Assembly: GCF_021018895.1 (NCBI RefSeq) | Contig: NC_079381.1 | Span: 11,231,001 to 11,295,000, forward strand | Source: Seriola aureovittata | Taxonomy: Eukaryota > Chordata > Actinopteri > Carangiformes > Carangidae | DNA length: 64,000 nt | Reading direction: 5' to 3' | Shown: positions 51,659-64,000 of the stretch, piece after piece | How positions within the stretch are numbered: position 1 is the first letter of the stretch | Layout of the letters: the number at the start of each line of letters is the position of its first letter | Made by a program: the position numbers and the translations under genes | The notes under the pieces: generated by a model | Databases searched by the model: none | Told to the model about the DNA's origin: nothing | What the model saw: only the letters and a program-made list of their open reading frames with translations

Positions 51659-54600
51659 TCACAATTTGTGTTTCCCTGACAGTATGGAGCGGTAAGTCTC
51701 CTCGTCCAGCTGCACATAGCGCCCTCTGCTGGAATCCAGGAAGTAGAGTCTGTCCGACACCGCGCTGGGGTCAAAGCCATCCCTACGCAACTCCGTCTTT
51801 TGAAACTTAAATGTTCCTGAGAAATAGAGACACAAAGAAATAATGCAGATAATCCAATTTGCCTTACAATGCCTCTTAGCATTATTAGTCTTACTGCTTT
51901 AAGAAAACTATCAGAACACATCACTGTTTAATCAAATTTTGCTTGCAAAGCAATTCTAATATTATTATTACTTTTATAAGTAGTGATTTTGAATTGGTGA
52001 TGCTGTTTAAATTAACACTCATAATGCCTTGTAAAATCCCGAATCTGTGAATATTTAAAATGGTTTTAATTTCAAAAGATGTCTCCTACTCAAACTGAGA
52101 TTCTTTAACTGCTTTTTTATTACAATTGCATTGTAAAAAAAACTATATTTATCCTTGCTTTCTCATGCTTTACACAAACAGCTATGAAAAGCGCATTGTA
52201 CCCGTCTTGTTGACCTCTGGAAGGAAGCGAAGGAATACAGGTCTGGCGTACGGAGGCAGAGCCTTCTCCATGTCCTTTACAAACTTCTCCAGATCAGTGG
52301 AACGAGACGGATCAGCGATGGCTGCCATTCCAGCCTTTCCCTCTGCTCCTGCTCACACAGAAACAGGCAAATGAAAGGTTTGATTCTGTGGACCACTGAG
52401 TTTCAGGTCAGACATCCTTGTGTTTGTGGAAGGAGGTGATGAGTACTGTGCAGAACCATCCTTATGTCTTTACACAAATGAAATCTGTCTGCCAGTGTTA
52501 ATTTACCTCTACTTCTATACATCATTGACTGTATTAAACATAGTTTTTAATCTAGTGGCTAGATGGGTAATGTGGCAGTATCTCTTGTCTATCGTGATCT
52601 GTATGACTTGTGTATCTTTTGTTATTTGTCACTGCGCATTAGTGACCAAACTGCTTCCCTCCTTCGGGTATTAATAAAGTTATCTAATTTAATCTAATCA
52701 CAGCGGCTGGAAAGTGGCGTCGTGATTTGTCTTTTGTGGCATTCAGTCTGCAAAGCTTCAGCTACAGCTCTGCTTTAAATGTAGTGAACTTTCTAAATGG
52801 TAGAAATCATTTAATGTCATAATAGGTCAAGAGTACGCAAAGACATTGCAGCTGTAAAACTGATACAGTATGGTTCTTGTCTTTTCTAATGGAGGAATCT
52901 TTAATCTCAAAAGGTACTGTATGTTAGACATTGTTACCTGGTACTTCCACTCCATACACAACTACATCTTTCATGTCTAGCAGCCTGCTGAGCGTTCCCT
53001 CCACCTCGGTCGTGGAGACATTCTCTCCTTTCCAGCGGAAAGTGTCTCCTGTTCGGTCCTTGAAGTACATGTGGCCGTTCTCATCCATGATCAACACATC
53101 ACCTGGTAAGAAGGGGTCAAAGATCATATTCATTTATTTCAGCACTTCAGCAGGGAATATAGTGAATAGGTGTGTGTGTGAGTGACTAACCAGAGAGATA
53201 GGCACTGTCTCCCTTCTTGAAGACACTTTGAGCAATCTTCTTGCTGGTTGCTGATTGGTTGACATAGCCATCAAACCTCCTAAGAGGGTCATTCTGAATG
53301 ATCCTGCCGACTAGCTGGCCAGGCTCGCCTAGAAAGAGAGAGAAAGAGAGAGAAAGAGAAACAAAGACAGAGAGAGACAAAGAGTGAGAGAGAGGTGTCA
53401 AAGACCAGAGGGATTTACAGTATGAATGTATAAATGGCATTCACGTGAATTCAAATTGCTATTTTAACTATACAAAGTGTATTATTTGAGCTCCATCAGG
53501 GGTTTCAGAGAGGACTAATGTCAATAGGCCCTTTTACACAGCCTATTCAAGGAGGGAATGTTGCACCATTATTCTGCCTTGCTGTTCTGTATAAAAGGTA
53601 CAAACACGGAATGGGGGTGCTTTGTTCTTCTGCCTTTATGACGGCAGTGGAGGTAGTCACAGAGCCGAATCAACGTTTGCGTAAAAGCGAGAGAGGGCAT
53701 GGAGGGGCAGGATGACGACACTGTTGACATCACAAATCACACCTCTGATCCTGGAATTCCAGCATGCTATCTAAAGGTCACATTATACTGACTTTGTTTG
53801 GTTCAGCGAACACAAGCACAGAAATGAAGGGTCTTCTTAATGGCAATATAGTGCAATATAGTACAAACACAATGTTGTGCTATATAATTCATGGGGGTGG
53901 TAGGTTGGTTGGTTTTAGCAGAAGAACTCGGCCAGTGACTTTTTATGTAAAAATTTCGAGAAAAAACAAAACAAAAAAAAATTGCAATATACCAACAGTA
54001 GCACTTCCTGATAGGTAGACAAGGGTATGTGCATGGATTATCAGTGTTGAGTGATGTCATGAGTGTTTGAGTTGAAAGACATAGCCAGAATCAGTACAGA
54101 CTGTATGTTCAGGTTTATTCCACTGTTAATCAAACATATGATGTGGATGGGAATATATGAACAGCTGTGTATTCTCCTGATGTGTTTTTTTCTGTTTAAC
54201 ACCACCTCTCTTTCTGTAGTTTAATATGTGTATACAGTAAACATACCAGGTTTACACGGAATGCAGACGCCATCAGGTCCCCGAATGAGCTCCATGGTCT
54301 CTTCATCAACCCTCACTAGTCTGATGGGATAGATGAAGGGTAGAATCTGACTGTTGAAGCCACATGCTCCAACCTAGAGGACAGACAAAAAATGTCAAAA
54401 ACCAAAGAGCTTTTAATGTGGTGAGGAAGACGAAAGGCAGATTAGTATTAACCAGCCCAAAAAAATCAGAGCTGTGTGTTGTGTTAATGAGAAGCTACCA
54501 AATCTGATACAACAACACATTTACAGCATCAGCATCAGAGTGCTTAACATGAGGAGGCTTTTAGAGCAGTAATGAAAAAAAAATCCTCATGATGTTCTCT

Positions 54601-57600
54601 CAGGTGAGAAGACTTGAGTGAGTTGTGGTAGTCTAAGGATTTATATGAAGTTTGGTCAGAGCATTATCACCACTTCTTTGCAGGACACCTTCCCACCTTG
54701 TTATCGAAGTTGCCCAGGCTGCAGTTGCACTCTGTTGCTCCGTAGAACTCTGCAATCTGCGAGATATTGAAGCGGTTCATGAACTCCTCCCATATGGACT
54801 GGCGAAGGCCGTTGCCCAGGGCCATGCGCACCTGATGTTGCTGCTCTGTGTCCCGAACTGGCTGGTTCAGCAGGTATCTGCAGATCTCACCAATGTACTG
54901 CACAATCTGGAGGATGGTGGTAAGAAAAACAGTAGTTTAGTGATGAGACATAACAGCGATATGAATAAACCAATTACTGATTTAACACCAAGTTCACAAT
55001 AATGAGAAAGGGAGTCCAAGAGCTTGGCTGGGAGTAACATTAAATCTTAAGATTCATTTTATAGGCACTGACAACAAAGACGTCTTTGCAGCAACACTGA
55101 GAGGCTGCAGTGTGCCACTCAATAACTTGTAATTTACACTATGCTTACAGTGCAGTTGTATTTGACACAGTCGTCCCAGAAACGCGAGGCAGAGAACTTC
55201 TTTCTGATGACTACAGTCATGCCATGTATTAAACACTGTCCCACTCCCACAATGTTTCCTGTGGACAGACAAATATGAGTGGTCAAGGTCAGAGTACCAG
55301 TCACAACATGGAAATGTACAAAGACATAACATTTAACTCAACAACATGCAACTCCTCCTTTCATTTAAATAATAAACTAATATTATACATTGTCAGTCTT
55401 AGTCTTTAACATTATCTGTACGTGTCATTCTCCAAATCTTTTGATTGCACACCAAGTGAATATGTGACTATGAAGTAAAAAAAAAACAAATGGGTTTTGG
55501 GCAAATCTACCTCTCAACATGAGGAAAAATTGCATTTTAGCTATAAGGGCGCATTCAAAACTGACTCTTCCTTTTCCCCCTAGGTATGATTTGTTAGGGC
55601 AGATTTGAACACAGCAACTGTTTACCAACTCATCCACTGAAGTGGAGCAGAGAAAAATGAACTATAGGTTTGAAAGTGCCCTTACCACCACCCCCACCAC
55701 CACCCCCTGACCAACACACACAGTTATGGCTTTACCTGCAGAGTGGTAGAGTGGAAGGCAATCATACAGCACGTCATCTGATGTCATCTTAAACCCATAA
55801 TACACCAAAGCTGCCATGCGATAGTACCTGAAAACCAGGGTCGAGTGAAGCAGGGAAGGAGAAGAAAGTACAATAAGTCAAAGGAAAGCCAACACATTAA
55901 ATGTTATTTCTCTTCCATTCTGTTCTAACAGTATTTGTACTCCACATGAAAGCATGGATCAACATAGACTGCAGCTGCAATTCCTGTGTGTCTGTTAGTC
56001 AGCTGCATGGCTCCTTCCTACCTGCTGTGCACAACAATAGCAGCTTTAGGCATCCCAGTGGTTCCTGACGTGTAGATGTAGAATAGGCGATCTGAAACAC
56101 AAGACAGTGAGAGTGAGATAACATACATATCAACATCAAAAGTCGCTTTGACTGGTTTTAGCATGTGTAAAATGAACGCTCTGTCATGTTTAAATGTGTA
56201 GCTTCAAATAACTTCTTTCAAATAAACATTTCGCTGAATGCTCACTTCTGATTAGCTTCTGGAGCTCGGTTTTGATCCTTAATTAGAGGCCTATTTACAG
56301 TTTTGACTGCCAGCTGATTTGGATTAAGTTACAGTGCTAGAGGATAAAGGAGACTCCCTTTTTAAGGACTGAATCAGAGCATTAAGTCCCCTTTTTCTAT
56401 AGAGAATACAGAGAAATGTGACAGCTAACAGAGATTTCATATTCAGACAGAGGATCTTGCTTTCAGATGTATTCAAATTGCCCCTACATGCAATGGATGA
56501 TCGCTGGTATGACAACCACTTGTGTTTGGATTTTGCTTTCCTGTTCACAATTGATTTTATCTGTAATAAACAGCAACCCCTCAGTGCAGCAGTACTTGTT
56601 GACATTTACTCTACACAGCACACTCTATAATCACCTCTGAATGTGACCTGACTGTTCTGATCCTGATGCATTTGTTTGCAATCTGTCTGGATTGCCAGAG
56701 AGACATACTGCCAAGCGTGAACACGACCAAAGGTCATAGTTTTTATTGATGCACCTGCCTATGCCGCTGTCGTGTGGTGCTGAAGTGTCCTGTAGCAAAA
56801 GTGAATGAGCAGGTAGGACTGGATTGATTGTTCAGAATCAGGTCTAATTGATAGCTCTGTGGATACAATAATAATATTAAATTCTAAGCAATGTAGATAA
56901 CAACAACAACAACAACAACAAAACCTATTATTAACTATTCTGTCTACTTACTTTTTCCTAATCTGAACTAAGGGTCTAAATATAGAAGGTGTCAAATTTC
57001 TGATTTTTTACACTTGCTCTGTGTTTATTTTTAGTAATAAATATAATTAAAAGCAGCAAAACCATCAGTGATTATATTCTTGACATTTCAATTAAAACAA
57101 TTCAATTAATTGGTTCGGTGTTGTGATTTCACTATGAGTCACTGCTGGGGCAACAAAACTATTACTCACCACTTGTCAACTGGTCTGTGCTGTCAGTCTA
57201 TCAGTAAATGCAAAGAAATTACTTTTTGAAATTGCTGTGTTGCTTTGGTAAGAGTAGGTGCTGAAACTTTGACAGAAAGAAGTGTTTTATTTCTGATGAC
57301 CAGGACATCTGCTATTGGTTGGTGAATTACTATTACGCCACAGAAAATATCACCTAAAATTAGTCCCAAAAGCACATGTAAAATGGCTTGAAAATTTCCT
57401 GGAAACTCTGATCCTGATCCTTGGTTGTGAGAGCTTTGATGGAAACAGCATTTGTCACCTGTGAAGCAGCGCTGCGGCCGGCTGGGCAGGTGAGATGGGG
57501 CACCATCCAGCAGGGGCTCTAGGCACTCGGTTCCCTGTGGGACCCGTTTGGGATCCCATTCTCCAGAACAGAACATCTGCACCGCCTTCCCCATTGAACT

Positions 57601-60600
57601 GTGTACCTCGGAAACAGCTATGACAGGGAGACAAACACATTAAAGCAAATTAGATTTATTTCACCATCCCCAAATGCAAGAGGGAAACACTTTTGTGCAA
57701 AGTATGACAAAAGATAAGGGCAACCAAGTATCAATATGTATCAGTGCGAGATGCAGAAAGAAAAAGGGAAGCAACATTTGAAACAGTTCTCATATTTTAC
57801 CCTGAAAAAGCAGACAGTGTATCTTAATTTAAAAGCCTTATGTCCTGCCGGCTCAGTACTAATGCTACCGGCTTGACTTTGGCCTGCTCAGTAGCCAAGA
57901 GGCTGCATTTCCAATTACTTAAAGGCATAAAGCACATGACAGGTCCGGGATCCAATACAAAGACTGCTCCATCAATCCCAGGATGACCAGCTCAAAACTG
58001 ATTCACTCTTTATAGCTGTTGAGATCAGGGATTTTCAGATTGGGCAGGGACTCAAAGGGCGTCATGAGGAGATTGAAATAGATCCATAATTTATGTTTGA
58101 CCATTCGACTGAGCTGCAGCACTTTTATATCATTAGTGCCTCCAAAGTCTAAGGAATATAAGGTATATTTAACAATACACTGCAGATTAGTAGATTAGAT
58201 ATTATAACAAGAAATTAATTCTACTTGCACCTTCAAAAATATTCATAAACACACAAATGTGATCATGAAACAATTGATTTAAATCTTTAATGTTATTGTT
58301 TATTGTTTTTCTGTTTGTCTTATTGTTTAATTTTATTGCTAAATAGAAATCAACAACAATCGCTGCACATTGGACAGTTGCTGGGCAACTAATTTGTTTA
58401 TCTATTAATCAATGAGTGTGTTAACATATGCATTGGTATCCTGATTTTGAGCCTTATCCAGTTTTTTGATTATATTTGTGATATGGCGTTTACATGCAAC
58501 ATGAAAAACCTGGTTATTCATATCCCTATATACATAAGCATAACAGTATCAAGGTTTACATGCCACAGTGTCCTGGTCTCTATTAGAGATTCCAGATAGC
58601 ATATCCGGGTTTCTCAAAACCACGATGAGGTCTTATCCAGATTTCTGAAACTGGGATAAACAGTTTACGTGGACAACACATAACTGGGATACTACTGTAC
58701 TGTAAACACACTCAATATCAGAGATATAAGGTCAAGCCCTGTATTGAGTGAGGGAAAGACATCAGAACTATTTAATTCTTTTATATGCTGTACTTGAAAA
58801 CAGTATGTACACAAGGTCTTATAGCGGTTTTAAATCAGCTCTGTTGTTTTAGTTTTTATTCTAACTTTCAAAAATAATAATAATAGTTTCTAAAAAATAA
58901 GACTGTAAAATGTTTTGAAAATCTCTAGTTTTCCTGTGTAATCAGTTTCTAGTTGAATATCATACTGTGCATATCTGTCTCAGTGTTGTAGGTCAACCCA
59001 TCCCTTATATACGTTTTATCTGTTTCAGTTTATCATTTATCAGTCAATCTTCTTTGCTCAGACCTTGAACACTGTAGATTGATGATCAAGACATTTCTCC
59101 ACTTCCCTCTTCATTACTTCTTCCCTTCCTCCCCTCCATCAGTCATTTAAAGCTCCACTGACCGATATTACAAAGACACCTCCTTCAAAACCCATTTATC
59201 TTTTATGACCTCTGTTGCCACTCAACACTCTCATTACAGCAGAAGTAGAACAAAACTCATCAGCATGACGCAATGTCATACAGACATTAAAGCCCTCTGG
59301 GACAAACTTCAGATTTCTAGCTATAAACTTGACTATGTCAAACCATAACAAACAAAATCTGTCACTTATCCTTTGGATACTTCTCTAATTCCATTCATCC
59401 CCCTTCTCCACTCTCCCTTGCACTCACCATCAGTGAGCTCTGAGCCAAACACCACAGCCTTGGCATTGGAGATGGTGACACAGTGGACCAAGGCCTCCAG
59501 TCTCAAATTGAAGTTGATTAGAGCGGCCTCTACTCCGATCTTGGCCATTCCCAGCCAGAGGCCCACGTACTGGGACCTGTTCTCCATGAAAAGGGCCACC
59601 ACATCACCCTCCTGAAGAGGGAAACAACAGAAAGAGGCGCTTGTCAAACTGACTGTCATTAAATAACATTAAATTTTGTGTATCTCAATTCCCTATAAAA
59701 GGAGTGTTTCATATTCATGCCTACTCCTGGGTGAAAAAAAAAAAACAGGCGAGTGAGCTTCAACAATTAAAAGAAACCAGTTCTGCTTTAGCATTGATTG
59801 ATTTTTTTTTTTTTTTTGATAGACAAAGTATTAATTATTTTTCCACCATTTCACAGTAATTTTTAAAACAAATTAAAATCGGATCAATAGCGGTTACGTT
59901 TGGTTTTTAAAGTTTAATCCAAACTAATGTAGTTATATGCAATAAAGACACTTTTCAAAAAGGTTTGTGGACATGGGATGTTGAATTTGCCACAGAAGTC
60001 TTTTTCACCCTAATTCTTTAAGGAAAATTTTGTTTTGAAGACGTACCCTGAAACCCCGTTCCAGCAGCAGGTTAGCCACTCTGTTGGAGTACTCGTCCAA
60101 CTGTCGGAAGGTCCACCTTTCCCCAGTCCCCTCGAAGATGAGTGCAGTTTTGTCCCCATGACGACGCACTGTTTCAGCAAAGATCTTGGGAATTGTGTTC
60201 TTCTCTCTAAGGTGGCGTCTGACGTTCATCTTCACCCGCAGTAACACAACTGCCGCACTGGGGAAACAAGAGAAAATTATCATTAAAGAAAGACATCAGC
60301 AGGTTAAAAATAACATTTCGTGGAGTTATTCCAAAAGACCATTTGCCCTTTAATTGTACAAGCAAATACACCTCACCTAAATGACCATCACACTAGTTTT
60401 GCATGTATTAGTTCATGTTTTATCGCATAATTTTAGTTCATTTCAGTGTCAGTATTAATTTGTTGCTTTTATTTTTGTTTTCAGTTATGTTATCAGTACA
60501 TGTTATTGCAGCTGTGAAGAGAAAACTTTCCTTTTGGTGATTTAAAGATGTTTTGACATTTGAGACTCAGCTGCCAAAAAGCACTAGTCTGTGTCAATGT

Positions 60601-63003
60601 AACAATGTGACAATAATTGGCAACTCCCATCCTCCACTTTGGCAATAAAACAAAGCCAATTGAATATTTATTCAATATAAAGTATAAGAGTATACTCGGA
60701 CTGGTTTTAAGAGTCTGAATGTTGATTTTCACTCTGTAGTAAAAATAATGGAAAACAATCACTTTCTTTGCACAATGGATGCATGGATGGTGAGAAATCA
60801 ATCATAAAACATGGGATGTCCTTCAGATAATGGTCAGCAGTATCATGTGGTGTGCATAATGTGTAATACTATAGTGTACTTTGAAGCTCATCTACAGTTG
60901 ACCAACTATCCTATATTCTATCATATATTCTGTTTTCTAAATACCTAAACTGTGCAAAATGTAACAACCTAGACATAAAACATTATGACAGACATGAATG
61001 GGTGGGTCCAAGGGGCAAAGTCTGCATCTCACCTACTACTTTTCTTTTATGGGGCAAAGGTACAGGTAGTGGGCATTCTGCTGAACACTGTATAATTATA
61101 GAAACATCATAAAAATATATTGAGCAAAGTTACTTCATGGCTACACTGTGGTGGTAATTATATTTCATCATTATATTGTTTCATGTTGGTCCAGATAACC
61201 ATGATTTACTGTTGTACAGTTGTTTCATTTATTTCATTTGCACACTTGACCACAATAAAGCTCTTTCTAATGCAACAAAGGAGCTACATGACAGAATTGT
61301 GTATACTGTAGTTTGGTTTAGTGTACAAAGGAATTAAAATGTGAACCACAGTGCTTTTAACAGTGTAAATACCTAAGCCTTGTCACAGCACATTACACAA
61401 TAAGAATTTATGAGTCACTGAGGAAACGGCATAATTTGACAGAGTTAGATATGGTGAATTTTTAACCTTGAGGCATCAGATATTGTCAGTACGTAGACAA
61501 ACAACTACACCATTATCAGAACTCTACTTATGGTTTGAGGTATTTGTATCTGAGCAGGTGAACTGTGGTCTTCTCTCTCTAACCAATAAGAAAGCAGAGG
61601 CATTTTTTGTATATAATGGGCCATAGAAAAGCAGTTATCACTACTGGTTAAGTCACGTTGGCTTATTTTTCACAGAGGTCATAAAAGGTAGTCTTTTACA
61701 ATTTCCTGTTTTACCATCAGTGGGGCTATTGAGGAAAAAAGGAAGTTAACCACAAACCAATTACCATGGCAACCTCCAACTGTAAATATTAGCTTTAGGT
61801 AAGACAGTTAAAAGATTAGCTCCTTCCCCATCCTCTGTGTTGTCTCTTGTCTAAAATATTTAAGGCTACCTGCCATGTCACAGAGGTTTGAAACATGCAC
61901 GACACGCTGGTTATAAAACTAAGCCTGTTGAGGAAGAGCCTCAGGTTCTGGCCGGTGAATTCTTCAAAGCTGCTTTCAAAGATGACAATCTATATTCTTG
62001 CAGGGTTAGAGGTGTGAAAACACTTCACATACACATAGTGAAAGTTAGCTTACTATGGACAAATTCACTGGAACAAGCAAAATCAGATGGTGCATCACTG
62101 CAATTAGTTGCATGATATCCTATGTACTGAGAATGAGAATTTTGAAGTTATGTGATCAGATTGTAGTTTGCCAGGGAACTTGACCTGGTGCTTATTTTTT
62201 AATAATTAACTAAGAAAACATTATTGTCTATGAGTCAGTATCATTGTTTCATCACATATAATTCCACTGAGCAATGATAAATTATCATTCTGATTTATAG
62301 CCCCGCTCTTCCTCACTAATGTCTTTCACAAGGCTCAAAGCAAAGACCTGTAAAACATTTTAATGGTCCTATTCTGACTTTTTAATTATGTATGGCAGAA
62401 TATTTGATATTCACTATTTGTCAGTAACTACAGTGTGTCCAATGCCAGATTTGTATTACTTGTGTCCAAGGTCTTGTTGTAGCTGACTACAATGGTCCTA
62501 AGGAACTCTTATTGTTGAGATGCTTGTAAATGTTTGGAGAGTGACACATTTTCTATTGTTCTGATTGTGCATCCAGTGCACTGGATTTGAAATTAAATGA
62601 TCATTGTTTTACTTGAAGTTCAGTGTTCTGGAGTGAAGAGCCAAAACAACTGCAAATTTAAGACCCAAAAAAAAAAATACGTACAGACTGCACTAGATTT
62701 TGGATGACACTTCCTGTGACAGCAGACAGTTAAAACAAGACATAACTGGTTGAAAAACGGAATTTAAAAAAGGAAATTAATCACTAGCAGTAATAATTGG
62801 AAGGGCATGAAAAGGATTCCATAACAACAGCCCCATGCTTACTGTAAGTCCCTGCCAACTGTTCTGGCAAAAATCTGCAGGAAGCTCCATCCTCCGCTTC
62901 CCAGGTAGAAGATCAGGATGGCCGGGAGAACCTGGTACCAAGGCAAGCCCACCAGCAGCCTCAACACAAACAGCAGGGCTGTGCAACACGCTAGACGCAT
63001 CAT
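51659..63003 (-). CDS. slc27a4: Long-chain fatty acid transport protein 4
   Basis: Membrane fatty acid transporter and very-long-chain acyl-CoA synthetase. Thirteen coding exons: 63003-62843, 60257-60047, 59611-59428, 57617-57459, 56091-56022, 55827-55736, 55258-55149, 54906-54697, 54373-54247, 53328-53191, 53102-52938, 52348-52202, 51816-51659; 1932 nt, 643 aa, the same length as I recall for human FATP4. An N-terminal hydrophobic segment ([13 protein letters not shown]) precedes YLGSGGW. The AMP-binding loop [12 protein letters not shown] is at 243-254, FYGATE at 383-388, and the FATP signature region [20 protein letters not shown] starts at 504. Exons 2 and 9 ([35 protein letters not shown]) look closer to FATP4 than FATP1, though exon 10 (SATSKKIA) is FATP1-like. 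Exon 1 begins with an acceptor one base before ATG-ATG, so a 5' non-coding exon lies upstream, not located. Confidence 0.95.
51718..51732 (-). promoter_or_regulatory. CTCF-like motif inside the last slc27a4 exon
   Basis: AGCGCCCTCTGCTGG on +, CCAGCAGAGGGCGCT on minus, a good core match. It is coding sequence (SSRGRY), so coincidence is possible. Confidence 0.35.
52528..52699 (+). mobile_element. 3' tail of a fish LINE/SINE-like element
   Basis: Ends CTTCGGGTATTAATAAAGTT followed by degenerate TCTAATTTAATC units, the usual 3' end of fish non-LTR elements. The upstream boundary is uncertain. Lies in slc27a4 intron 11, in the antisense orientation. Confidence 0.55.
53331..53396. repeat. (GAAA/GA)n tract at slc27a4 exon 10 acceptor
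   Basis: On the transcribed strand this is a roughly 65-nt CT-rich tract that serves as an unusually long pyrimidine tract before the acceptor at 53330-53329. Confidence 0.85.
56896..56924. repeat. (CAA)n microsatellite
   Basis: About nine CAA units in an slc27a4 intron. Confidence 0.9.
58490..58700. mobile_element. Probable fish interspersed repeat
   Basis: Words such as GTTTACATGCAAC, ATATCCGGGTTTCTCAAAAC, TTTCTGAAACTGGGATAAAC and TTTACGTGGACAAC are arranged as loose inverted copies, a pattern seen in non-autonomous fish DNA elements. Boundaries are approximate. Confidence 0.45.
60258..62842 (-). other. slc27a4: Intron between slc27a4 coding exons 1 and 2
   Basis: 2.6 kb without a recognised exon or repeat. 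A 75-codon open frame at 61888-62115 (+) has no motif I know. Confidence 0.7.
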
Positions 63004-64000
63004 CCTGAAAGAATGCACACACATATAAATAGATAGGGATAATGGCCTACAGGCTGCAGACCCTAGCTAGTAATCACAATCATTTCATACCAAACATCAG
63101 TTCAGTGAGGGAAAGGTTACATGTGGTTTAAACAAGCAGAAGTGTTCTTGAATCTGAATCTTCACAGTGGTATTCAACACAACCACTTAACAATGTTATC
63201 TACTTTGATTTTGTTTACACATCTTGTGCCCATTTCAGTCCAGTGACTCAGCTCTAGTAGACTGAGATTGTAGTGAATGAGGACAGGGTCGTTACGGAAT
63301 AACAGAATAAAATGAGAGTAATTTACTGTATGTTGTCATCTTGTATGAAATCTGTAAGTGGCCATAATCATGTAAAAAGTGAGTACAAACACTTTGTTAA
63401 TAAACAATTACACAAAGGATTATAGTACATCTTTTTACATGTGCAAAGCTGGTAAAACCAAGAAACCTCTTGAGTTTCCCTTTCCCTTGGAGTTGAACAA
63501 AGACCAAGGCCAAAGAGACCTTGGGGAAACCCCTACTCAAAGTGAAATAGTCTTTTCTTGACAGCTGAGAGCAATAGAGGACAGCATGTGTTGACATTGG
63601 TGTTCAGTGCCACCTGATAGCTAGGAAGATGATCCTAAAGCAGTAAAAGATAGGTTTACTCTGCTTATTATCTATTCATTAGTCTACTTAGAGAAACACT
63701 GGGGGGTTATTTCCGTTTATCATAATGGAACAACAACTGGGCCTTTTTTAGAGCATAATTTTCTAGAGTCAAGACGCTGACAAGATATTTATCGCTCTGC
63801 CCCCCTGCGTACGGCTGTGATGGTGATGATGGCTTTATCATGCCAATTCAATCACTGTGCTGCTATTTAAAACGTAGAGCTACGCTCTATGTGGAAGATT
63901 AAATGACTCTAAACGACGAAATGACAGGATTTGTATCATGGCAGGGGAAAGAAATGCAGTAAGGAGGCAGTAACCACTTCGCAGTTGGAGAAAAAAGCCT
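63004..64000. other. Upstream/5' intron region of slc27a4
   Basis: Likely the intron between a non-coding first exon and the start-codon exon, since a splice acceptor sits one base before the ATG. A short imperfect hairpin (ACGTAGAGC / GCTCTATGT) is at 63872-63892. The promoter is not identified. Confidence 0.4.

Noticed and set aside
61888..62115. 75-codon + strand open frame in the slc27a4 intron
   Set aside because: No recognisable motif or splice context, and it runs antisense to the gene; chance is the simplest explanation.
63872..63892. Short hairpin ACGTAGAGC / GCTCTATGT
   Set aside because: Only 8 of 9 pairs with a 3-nt loop and no associated feature; likely chance.

Overview
The window is vertebrate nuclear DNA, almost certainly from a teleost fish, probably a percomorph. 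The genes have many short exons with GT-AG introns and no bacterial-style operons. Long (CA)n/(TG)n microsatellites, fish-type MITEs, a LINE-like tail and a Tc1/mariner fossil lie between them. I rebuilt four genes exon by exon; all are on the minus strand and every exon junction keeps phase.

Layout: 1-3080 is unrecognised non-coding DNA with microsatellites. 3080-25066 is one AT-rich tandem array of about 22 kb with a 168-bp core unit and several higher-order periods. A candidate solo LTR (25067-25754) and decayed array (25755-26690) follow. 26690-32237 is non-coding, with CATATATG-rich DNA, a Tc1 fossil and Z-DNA/G-run tracts. 32238-45358 is a head-to-tail cluster of three lipocalin genes: ambp (alpha-1-microglobulin/bikunin, 356 aa), an ambp-like gene that has lost bikunin (245 aa), and a ptgds-like lipocalin (184 aa). 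45359-51658 is non-coding and carries CTCF-like motifs. 51659-63003 is slc27a4 (fatty acid transport protein 4, 643 aa, 13 coding exons).

The three lipocalin genes share one exon plan and are secreted carriers of small hydrophobic molecules. slc27a4 is an unrelated membrane acyl-CoA synthetase/transporter; AMBP, PTGDS and SLC27A4 all map to human 9q, so the neighbourhood fits conserved synteny. The lipocalin cluster is being remodelled: there is an inverted copy of exons 2-3 of the ambp-like gene, a direct copy of part of its exon 5, loss of the Kunitz domains in one paralog, and unusual reactive sites in the other. The most striking non-genic feature is the hierarchical 168-bp satellite.
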